Shown one piece after another: positions 10,944-21,255 of a stretch of 64,000 nt of DNA. Under the pieces are notes generated by a model. The model was not told the DNA's origin. It ran no database searches and was given only the letters and a program-made list of their open reading frames with translations. Where the stretch lies: NCBI RefSeq assembly GCF_932526225.1, contig NC_064034.1:17806887-17870886 (forward strand). The letters are read 5' to 3'. Both the position numbers and the translations under genes were made by a program. Each line of letters starts with the position of its first letter. The first letter of the stretch is position 1. The DNA is from Nematostella vectensis (lineage: Eukaryota > Cnidaria > Anthozoa > Actiniaria > Edwardsiidae).

Positions 10944-13900
10944 ATGGCCGAGACATTTTATGCAGTACTGTTGTGCGTTTTCGGCGCAATTGTTCAGCGA
11001 TGGTCTGTATCTCTTGGGCCGTACTCTGGTAAGGATTTATGAATGAGAGTTGTAAAAATGAGAGGTTCTGAAGAAACAAACTTTGTGGACATTTGTGAAC
11101 ATATGTGCAAATTCCTGTCTATCAGGTGCAGGGAAGAAGCCAATGTTTGGTGACTATGAAGCACAGAGACACTGGCAGGAGATAACATATAACCTTCCTA
11201 TAAACCAATGGTATGTGTACCCGAGTGGGGGTGGGGTGGGGGCGTATTAATTTTTGTTATCTCATTTAAATTTAACCTTGTACATAAACCTCAGATTGGC
11301 TTTTATAACATATTTCACACAAACACCTTGTGCTGGTGAATGCAAGTACAAAATCATCTTTCAAGTTTTAAATGTGTCATTCTTGAGAAATCACAATAGC
11401 CACTTTTTACCCATTTTTTTAAATATAAAAATGATCTTTTCAATACAGATTGAATTCCCTTTTGATAACAAAAAAAAAGGAATATTGCACTTGTCTTATG
11501 TCATTGTTTTTGTGTCTTTTAAATCAAATTTTGTAACCCTTAAATGTAGGTATTTCAACTCCTTGGATAATAACCTGCTGTATTGGGGACTGGATTACCC
11601 ACCACTCACCGCCTACCATAGCTGGCTCTGTGGTGCCATGTAAGTGTATGCCGTGTGGATGTTTCTAGAAAATCATTATACTACAGGGCTAATAATTGCT
11701 TGTTCTTAGTTAAAGTGTTTCTGAAGCGAAAATCGTGTCAGGCTGTTCTTAGGCTTATTTTAAAATTCAATCTTTGCTTAATATTGTAAAAGAAAAATCA
11801 AAATAAAAGATTATGAGGAACATGATGCAATTATTCTTCAAAGAGAGGTAACAACTGCGACAAAAATACAGCGAAATTACGTCATAGGCACCCCCCGTGT
11901 TTCGTCACACGGTTGCTTACTATGCTGAAGGAGCCATTTTGAATCGATCATTGACCGAAAAGTTCACTAGTTTGCCCTACTATTTGTTGCGTTTATATTC
12001 TTACAATGTCTGATTACAACAAATAGTCTAGTAAAGGGTCATATAAAACTCTTCGGGAGGCAACAGGAGTGAATTTGGATCGAAAGGAGCAGTGCATTCC
12101 CTTGGAGCTGAACAGGTGAGAGTCGTTTGCACGATGCATGGAGAAATGAGTTGAATACAAAATGATCGGTTGGATCTACCTTGGGAGAGGATAATCACGG
12201 CTTCCAGGGCAGTTTTTCAGAAGTCTAAGACTTGTGGTGAGTTTATTTTTCTGTACTCAAGCTGTGATCTGGGTGCAAGTAAATACGATAATACTCTCAA
12301 CGAAGCTGCACTTTTTAGCTGGTTTTCAGTAGCAATCCGAAAAGAAATCATACATCACATCATAAAGTTACCTTCTATTTTGTATTTAACAAAATGAATG
12401 CAATTTATTCAACTAGCAAAACATAATTGTGAAACATAATCCATCTAGTTATGAAAAAGTCAAAATGGGGACTCATAATTTACTTAACTTAAGTTATATA
12501 TATAAAGTATTTTATACCGTTTTGTAATAAAAAAAAACAATGCACTGTATTTAAATAGCAAAACGTTATTGTGAAACCTAATCCATATAGTTCAGGTGTA
12601 ATAAGGATTCTGTTGACTTGGATAATTTGTTAGGATCCATAATTTCTTATCTAAAAATGCTTAATCAGAGTTATCATGTTGACTTTTATAATTTTCTTTT
12701 TTTAGATAATGACTCTCTTTTTTTCAGTTTTGCAGATGCTGGGCTTCTGTTTATGTGCACTTGAGGGCCCTGAGATAGAGTATTAACAAACATTCCTTAA
12801 TTTTGTAAAAATCATTGAGAGGCACAGTAATGCTACAGGGTACTGTACTCGATTTTAAGTCAACATCAGCTTGGTTTATGTGAGGGACTCATCTTCATTA
12901 GTTTTCATGAAATATTACCAGTAAATACAAAGCAAGGAAACACTGGCCAAATATATAAGCTTCAGTGATATTGCTCTCATTTCATCTTCATAATAATGGA
13001 CATTGCACTTGCCATGTCCATTACAAACTCACCATGATTGTGCATTGCGTAAAATTAAAGGTTTACTCACTCATTTCAAATTTAAGTTACTCCGAAAACC
13101 TTAGATTGGCTGTACAGCATACATACCCCTTTTCTTTAGCATAGTCTTGTGCAAAATGTTCTTGATTGAGATTATCCACAAGATTATTGATTCCAATATT
13201 TATTCACCTTGGAAAGCAGTGACTCCAATTTATAGAAGGCTGCTTGTTTGATACCAAGTCACAAATGTGACCATGAATAGTCACTAACTCTTGAGTGTCT
13301 AGCCAGTGTATGTGCTATAGTATGTTATGCAACAAGCTTTTATTTTCAAGCTGATAACAGTCAATTCAGGCTTCATTTCATTTTAATTTTAAATTTTAAT
13401 TTTGTGACTGAAAAGTTCTTTCTTTGATCTTTGACATCTGCATTTTGTCTTTGATTAGCTAGAAATACTATTATTTTTTTAACTGGATCACTGTTTTCAT
13501 TTCTTCTTGTTTTCTTTCACCATTGCTGATGACTCTACATGGCGCTTTGGGGTATTTGAAACTTATCCCTTGGTTGCACTTTGTTAGGAAACTCCCCCCT
13601 GTTCATCCAAATGGACAAACATGAAGAAACGTGCCCCCCCCAACACCACAAAATACTAGGAATCAATGATGCTTCATGGCTGAAAATACTAGGAATCAAT
13701 GATGCTTCATGGCTGAAAATACTAGGAATCAATGATGCTTCATGGCTGAAAATACTAGGAATCAATGATGCTTCATGGCTGAAAATACTAGGAATCAATG
13801 ATGCTTCATGGCTGAAAATACTAGGAATCAATGATGCTTCATGGCTGAAAATACTAGGAATCAATGATGCTTCATGGCTGAAATTATCATCCAAATCCTA

Positions 13901-16900
13901 GGAAAGTCGAACTCAGTTTGAGTTGATATAGTTCGAGTTATCAGGGCCCCAACCTTCCAAATAAAAACAATGGAATTGCACGTTTCTCATAGGATGGCTT
14001 GATATTAGATCATTTATGGTAGAAGACAAGGGTCTATTTGGTATCATCATGTTGTATGGTTTCTGTCAGGGCATATACATAAAAAGTCCTCTCTTTTGTA
14101 CCCTACATAAATTTAACCCCAGAATAACAACAGAACACACAACAATTTGTATTAATACTCTGCTTCTGGGCAGGATATGGAATAAAATCAAAACACTCCT
14201 AGGAATATTTAACCCCCTCGCTTCTAATTTCACAATGATTACGCTGGGCTTCATCAGTTCAATCAAATCATGAATTTTTCGCCCCATCAGCATGTTTTGC
14301 TATTCTAATGGCCCCAGAACGCTTTGAGGGGATTATTATTTTGGTGTGTTTCGTTCCCACCTTGCCTAAACCTGATCGTGTAGGTTCCACTCTACAGCGG
14401 ATTATTTCAAACGACAAAGAACATTGTAAACAACTATTCAGCTCAGATTTTTATAATTATTCAAAAAATCTTCAGCTAGAATTGATAGTCATGTTGAGAC
14501 CCTCTACTATAGATAATTCATAAAGCTTAATTGAATGCGAATTATAAGAAGAACAACAATTAAAAGGCTTGAAAAAGATGACGCGACTCCAACGAGCGCA
14601 CGTGTAAGCGATCAAAACTGAACAAAACGAGACAAATACCTTAACATTTCCTCGACGACTTTGCCTTCTTGATAGACTTATTTCTCTCTAAAATCCTTTC
14701 ACAGTTCGAACCCCACATTGCTCTTAGATTCGCTATCGATTTTTCTGTGCCTAGCTAGAAGAATGTTAACTTTGCGTAACTCGTTGGCTCCGGCGTAGCA
14801 GCTTGTTCAAATTGCCTAAGGTTCGAAAGGTGCAAAATTCTGATTTCCTCAATGATTTTCACACAAGATAAGTCTATTTGCACCGTGTCATTTTAGGGGT
14901 GAAAGGAACATTGACAAGTCAGTTGCTAGGCCGTCATTTTTGCAGCTTTTGTGGCCTCGGGAATCCGCAAAGTAAACTTCTACTGGCTTCTGTTGTGGCC
15001 ATGACCGTTGCCTTCCTTTCGCGCGCTTTTTCTCTTCCCGCTGAGCAAGCAACCGTGTGATGTCACAAGCCCTTCATGATGTCGCACTTGATAGGACAAA
15101 AACACCAACTTCACGCAATATTTTTTCCAATGGGTTTATGTGGATCGAAAAAGCTTTGAAATGTTGTTTCTTTGATATTTGAGGTTTAAAAAAATGATAC
15201 AAAAATGCTATGTTTCCTTTCGCTTCAGTAACACTTTAAACTCACACAACAAAGTTTTCCAAAGTTTTTATCATCAAATACTCTTGCCTGATCAGTCAAT
15301 CTCATCTGTGGCTGAAAAAATCAATATCATTAATAATGATGTAAGCAATATTTTTTTATGCCGCTGCACCCAGTCTATCAGCTGGTATGTATGGATATGG
15401 ATATGTTATTACACTAATCAAATTTTTCATTGAAGATGATATAAAAATGCTTGAAAATTGTTTTTTTATTCTTAGATTGAAGTAAAAAAGATTAGAGACA
15501 ATTATTTTTTGCATTCTGATATATTATTCTTGTTTTAGAGCAAATAACCTAAATCCTGAATGGGTGCAGTTGAATGTATCTAGAGGTTATGAAAGCAGTT
15601 CACATAAACTCTTTATGAGGTATACAGGTATGTATGGCAAGAATTCTGATAATTTGTCATAATTTTATTCTAATACTACATTTCCTTTCTTTTCCTTGTA
15701 GTCCTGCTAGCTGATGTACTGATCTTCATTCCAGCAGTTATGCTATTCTGCTTGCTCTGTCTTTCTGGGAGATCATCACTACAAAAGGTGACACAACTCT
15801 CGTAAAAAGGTTTAATTCTTAATGACAGATTTTTTTATTGGTCTCCCATGAGAGCTTAAAGGGGTGCTTTGTATGCTTTTCCTTAGAATATTCAAGGTTT
15901 GAGGAAACATACAGCCCATACCGCAGTAGTATAATCAATCTATTTCTCTCTGCTTGTGTAAGAATCCAACCTATAATTTTATTGTATTTATCTAATGGAT
16001 GAAATGTTATTTGATAAACCTGTAAGGTTATTTTCTTGTTGTTTTTTGCGTGGGTAATTGTTGTTTATTGGGTAGCTGTTGTTTATCCTTCTTCAGGTGC
16101 TGATTGCTGCCGTCATCTTACTGTACCCTGGACTTACTCTCATTGACCATGGACACTTCCAGTATCCACACCACTACTTGCAAATCCACAACTGTTCCTT
16201 TTTATCTTTTTCATGTTTTATTAAGAAAAGCATTTCTTTTAAATAACATAAAAAATAAAGTTTCCTGCAATAATGGATAATGAAAATATTGATAAGTCTT
16301 CTGTGATCAGACATGAGTAATATGGCTGCCATATATTTTGCTTTTCCTATGAATTTTACTATGATCAATGCTCTCATTGAACGTAGCTACTCCTCATAAG
16401 TAACCAGCTCTATGTTTCAAAATCGCTTATAGGTAAAATAGTCATAGATAACCATTTATGATTGTATGTAGACCCTCATGATTTAGTATCCAGGCTGTAA
16501 TGAGAGTCATTTTCAATATCTAATTCCTAACCACAGTAAAACTGGTGTTTTAAACCATGCTTGAAAACTACAGCTAATTACCACACTCTTTTGCTGAGGT
16601 TAGAGCGTCCTACTGCAAAGATGTGGCTGCTGCTACAAAGGATTAAATGTTGCAATAATTTCTGTTATCACTGTACTGTATATATTGAAGGAACTACACA
16701 ATAAGTCCTTTTATCTTAGGCCTTACAATGTTCAAGATAGCACCTTAATATGCACCACAGATATAATTGCATTAGCCTGGGGTTATGTCTGATCGCCATC
16801 ACATCGCTCTGCATGAAGCATGATGTTCTTGGTTCAATCGCCTTTGTTCTGTCCCTCAGCTACAAACAGATGGAACTCTACCATGCCTTACCGTTCTTCT

Positions 16901-19900
16901 TCTATCTCTTGGGTAGAACTCTCCAAATAGACACCTGGTAGGTGGACAGTTCCGAAGTCTTATATCAATATAGCATGGCATGAAAGGTTTCCACATTTAC
17001 CACTTTTTACAAATGTTACCCAACTAGAGATAAACCCTTAACTACTTTGATACGCAGTTGCTATATATACAAAGCAAGGAAAAAGGTTCAATTCTGACAA
17101 CAAAGATCAAATAAGATTCGCTTGCCATTTTTCAAGAAATATAAACAATACTTTGAACTCACAAGGTCGGCAATTTACCATTATATTTTCTAAATTGAGA
17201 ACTGCTGACTTTAGCAGCATGTCTTAGAAAAGAAGTGATTCTAAAATTATGATGGTGAATGGTGGTTATGGTGTACATACAGTAGACAACAGAAAACATT
17301 CAATTCAGATTTCCTTGCCCTTTCCCAACAAATATAGAATACTTTGAACTCCCAATTTAATGGTTTATTTGAATAAAATGAAAACTGTCAGGCATTTAGT
17401 CGATTGAGGACCTTTTGCAACTGTCAGGCATAAAGCCACTGCCAATTTGATAATCTTTACCAAGTCTGCAGTATTTGCCACTTTTAGTTAAAGCCGTATT
17501 GTCACCAGTCAACTGTTAAAAGACAAAAGAATCTATTAGAATCCAAGATATTTAACAGGCCATCCGCTCTAAATTATCAATCACATCCTCAAAGAAACTT
17601 CCAATCAACACACTGCTTTCAACATTTTGAAATATTTTTCGCATTTTCTGTTAAAAATAATCGGATATTGTTAGGTAATCGACAGGAAGTAAACTGGTGA
17701 CAATGTGGCTTTAAGTACCTGTGTCTTTCAACAGGTCTGGTAGGATCATCAAGCTAGCACAACTTGGTGTTGCTGTTATTGGGACGTTTGTAGTGTGGTG
17801 AGTATAGTTCACAGAGCCTTAATGCATTGCATTAAACACAGAAGCAAAACCATTACAGGCACATGAGGTTAACATGATTTTTTTTATTTTTTCTCAGTTG
17901 GATCCCATTTCTTACGAGTATTCCTAACTTTGTGCAAGTCATACATCGATTGTTTCCATTTTCCAGAGGACTTTTTGAGGTAACCAGAAAGTTTGTTGCC
18001 TGTAGGCCTACTTCTCTGCCCATCCCTTCATCTCTTCCTGCCTTCTAGCACAGGAAATTCTTTGTTTGTCTGCCTGCCTTGTTTTTGGTTTGTTTTAACA
18101 AGTTTTTGTTCACCTTTTAGGATAAAGTCTCAAACTTGTGGTGTGCACTCTCTGTTTTGGTGAAACTGAAAAACATCTTCACGCAACAGCATTTGATTAG
18201 GATAAGGTACATTTCATTTCTGTCTGCATCTACATAATCACCACATTATTTGAAAAATAGTTTTTGTTATGAGCACTGCTGAATGGCAATCTTATTTTCA
18301 ACCATAACTACTACTGATTTGAGCTGATCAACAATCTCTTTCAATATTTACTTTCTGCAGTTTGTGGACCACTGTCATTGCTGTCTTACCATCATCAATT
18401 AATCTATTAAGAAAGCCATCTGAGGATAAATTCTTGATTGCATTGGTAAGAGAAACAAAGTTTGTAATATTTATTACCTAAGAAAATGCTGGGGGAAAGG
18501 GAGGAAAAGTAGAGGTACACAGATTGGAAAAAAGGAGAAATTGATGTTTGTTATATGTATCTTGTAATGTAATGTTAATGATGATACTAATAACAATAAT
18601 TGTTTTGTTTTCAGATAAACTCATCTCTTGGATTCTTCCTATTCTCCTATCAAGTTCATGAAAAGTCAATTTTACTGGTGGCTCTGTAAGTACCTTTATG
18701 TCAAAATTGATTATAACAATTTTATAATGGGAGCTTCATCATGACAAAGAGCATCACATGTGAACTTATTTTGCATGTAGTGTGTCAGGGAAATTTGAAT
18801 TATCAATGTGGTGTATTATTTTGCATGTAAAAAGCCTTTAATAATTGTGTCGTGAAGTGTACAATTATTGTTTGTCCTATTGCTTAAGTTAAAGGAGGTT
18901 GTTTGTCCTGTTTTTAGGCCAGTATGCCTGCTGATAACGTTCAGGCCCCTAGTATGCACATGGTTCCTGCTCATTTCCACATTTAGGTAGGTTTTATTTA
19001 TTTTACTATCTGTGATAGTTCAAGTTTGTCATTTGGATTTAGATTTTGCTTGACTATGTGTCTTGAATTGAGTCTGCAGTTTGGAGCATTGATATTTAAT
19101 TGTTCACTGATTTTGAGGTTGAACACCTTTTCGTTAATTGACATTGATAATGTTTGAAATCGATGCTGATTGACATTGATGTTGTTTGACATTGATGATG
19201 ATTGGTTGGTGTGACAGGCTACACGTGACTGGTATTATTGTGTGTTTGACATTTCACAGTATGTGGCCATTATTGGAAAAGGATGGCCAAGCAATGTCCT
19301 ACCTTCCTGTAATGCTCCTGTTCTATACTGTCTCACACCATGTTCTACACCTGGCCAAGTTCACAGGCCGCATCAAAGGACTGGTACGTCATAACCAGTG
19401 GAGGGGCGAGAGTATCTTAAAGACTGGAAGACCAGGTCAAATGAAATGAGAATGGGCACATGCAAAATGTTGTGAATAAAGAAAGTGGCATCCATGTGAC
19501 GTTCATGGTGTACATCAGCCAGGGCTTCTGGTATTACGAAAAAAACTCAAAATTACGCGGGATTCTTTGCTAAATTACGCGGAAAATCAATCATTACGCG
19601 CTAAATTACGCGGGATTTTGCAATACATTTTTCCTTAAAAATCAAAATTTTGCGGGATTCTTTACTGAATTACGCGCTAAATTACACGGAATATCAACTG
19701 TTACGTCCAAACTACATTTTGTACCGAAGGAAAGCACGAAATAACTTGAAAAGATTAATTTTTTTTTGCGTAAAATATCTTAGGCGAGTTTTCATTGGCT
19801 CCTAGCCACCAGCCAATTAAAAAAGGTATTTTATTATTAGTCCTTGGCCTTCGCGGTTTAGCAAAGAACGCCTAGTCATTTTATTTGTTTTCGAAATTCA

Positions 19901-20562
19901 GTTCGGAATATCGCGCTCTTACTAAGAATATCTCTCTTTTTTTACGAGAAATAGAGGTAAGAACCCTAAAAGAACACATCAGCTGTGCAATTAAATGTTT
20001 TGTCTTTCAAAATTTTGCCAAATTACGCGGGATTACGCGGAGAAAGTCAAATTACGCGCTTCCGCAAAAGCGCGTAATTCCAGAAGCCCTGATCAGCTTT
20101 AAAGCTTTGTAGTGTAACACATCATTTGATGTTCACCTGGGTGATAGTTTAACATTGTTTCTAGGAAACTACTTGTTCTCTAGATTGAAATAAAGATGTC
20201 AGTGCCCACTTATAAGACATGCTATCATTTTTGATGCTGTGTTGTCTCTCAGTTTGTTTCCATTGTAATGGAATGGTTATGTCAGGGCACCCTGAATCCA
20301 TCACTTTCTCTTGTATATTGTAATTAAGACTTTATAACAGTACTTGTTGTCTTAACAGTTCTACTTCTCCATGGTGGGCATGGTTATTATCCATGTGTGC
20401 GCTGCAACCATCCCCTCACCGAGCCGGTATCCTGATCTCTATCCAGTCATAATATCCTTCTACTCTGCTGCACACTTCGGCTGCTTTTTCCTGTACTTCA
20501 ACTACCTCCAGCTTACCCTGCCTGAGCTTGGCTACCCCATTGTCAAGCATAAGCAGCTGTAG
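10944..20562 (+). CDS. ALG6: Dolichyl-P-Glc:Man9GlcNAc2-PP-dolichol alpha-1,3-glucosyltransferase
   Basis: ER membrane enzyme that adds the first glucose to the lipid-linked oligosaccharide for N-glycosylation. Fifteen exons join in phase to 486 residues (human protein 507): 10944-11028, 11126-11210, 11550-11639, 15539-15627, 15702-15787, 16097-16161, 16761-16937, 17735-17797, 17898-17979, 18121-18206, 18361-18445, 18615-18685, 18918-18986, 19260-19383, 20359-20562. Family signatures in order: [105 protein letters not shown]. Multiple hydrophobic helices throughout, as expected. Intron 3 (3.9 kb) carries a minisatellite and other repeats; introns 7 and 14 each carry a MITE. No damage seen. 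Confidence 0.96.
12006..12115 (+). pseudogene. Possible degenerate first exon inside ALG6 intron 3
   Basis: An ATG followed by one frame reads MSDYNK, a TAG stop, then 30 further open codons ([18 protein letters not shown] and on) up to a consensus donor AACAG then GTGAGA. Sequence just upstream has a promoter-like CCATTTTGAATC motif. One stop in an otherwise open, donor-terminated exon suggests a decayed gene copy or exon fragment. The family is not recognised, and chance is possible at this length. Confidence 0.3.
13650..13880. repeat. Minisatellite, seven perfect copies of a 33-bp unit
   Basis: The unit begins AAAATACTAGGAATCAATGA and ends GCTTCATGGCTG. Seven identical copies lie head to tail in ALG6 intron 3. 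Because 33 is a multiple of three, the array is open in frames on both strands; this is not evidence of a protein. Confidence 0.95.
17492..17710. mobile_element. TTAA-flanked MITE, copy 2
   Basis: Ends AGCCGTATTGTCACCAGT and ACTGGTGACAATGTGGCT, with TTAA at 17488-17491 and 17711-17714. The complement matches the element at 8480-8725 for most of its length, including ATTTTTAACAGAAAA and AATAGATTCTTTTGTCTTTT. It ends only about 20 bases before the acceptor of ALG6 exon 8, so it lies immediately beside the splice signal. Confidence 0.8.
19520..20091. mobile_element. hAT-like MITE built from ATTACGCG repeats
   Basis: Inverted termini CAGGGCTTCTGGTATTACG and CGTAATTCCAGAAGCCCTG, flanked by direct ATCAGC repeats (19514-19519 and 20092-20097). 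The interior repeats AATTACGCGGGATT-like motifs many times. No transposase frame. CAGGG termini fit hAT-type elements. Lies in ALG6 intron 14. Confidence 0.75.
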
Positions 20563-21255
20563 TTTGATAGATTACTGACAGAGCAGAGCTCTTCATACGC
20601 CAACTTGCAGATAAAGTGGTTTACGTGTGCGTTGCTCTGCATGACTTGCTGCAAACTTGTTGGAAGTTAGTGAAGGTAGGTAGCTGACTAAGAATAGTAC
20701 CGTGATAGGTAATCACTTACTCTATGGAGATGGTATTAGTCTAATCTAGAGAGTAGAAATGCATGCTCAGGCCCGTAAACAGGGGGGGGGGGGGGTATGG
20801 GGGTTCGGAAGAACCACCCCACTCGACTAGAAGGTTGCTCTTATGAATGAAAATTGAGTACCACTGCGAGCTAGGGCGAGCTACCTAAGAGAAAAAGGTC
20901 CGCTAAATGAGTAAACTAACCCTGCGCTCAAAATCCTGGCTACGGGCCTAATGCTTTTCTTGATTCAGCTTCGATTTCATACACATTATGGTGAAAGGGG
21001 GGGGGCTTAGCAAAAACAATAAATGATTATTACGAGTCTACCAATTTAAACTTGTTCTTACTACGGCCGTGCATTCTGAGCGATTTAGAGAAGAAGAAAA
21101 TATCTTCCCTCTGATTGTCACTAATTCTAATCAATGAGTTGATTACACATTCAAGAGATCCTTCTTTTATTTTTGATACAGTTGCACTGTTGGTGCACAA
21201 AGTGAAATCCATACATGTTATTACATTCTACGCTTGTCAAATTTCATTCCTTGCG
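20563..21255. other. Intergenic region between ALG6 and family copy A
   Basis: Convergent gene ends. Contains a MITE (20768-20949). At 21060-21200 on the minus strand is an exon-like open stretch (SLECVINSLIRISDNQRE in one frame) that also exists, diverged but open, at about 30125-30260 left of copy B, with a possible donor CGTR then GTAAGA. Its phase does not join the last family exon, so it is left unassigned. Confidence 0.45.
20768..20949. mobile_element. CAGGCCCGTA-type MITE with G-tract
   Basis: Starts CAGGCCCGTAAACAGGGG, ends CCTGGCTACGGGCCTA, and is flanked by ATGCT on both sides (5-bp duplication). Two related elements follow at 29274-29628 and 29668-30012. Non-coding. Confidence 0.65.

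Noticed and set aside
11254-11643. Independent 129-codon gene
   Set aside because: Its C-terminal 30 codons are ALG6 exon 3; the rest is intron read-through.
13650-13880. CRISPR-like array
   Set aside because: Units are contiguous with no spacers, and the DNA is from an animal.
13535-13901. Open frames on both strands with seven repeats of [11 protein letters not shown] or its antisense
   Set aside because: Created by a 33-bp minisatellite inside an intron; no exon signals.
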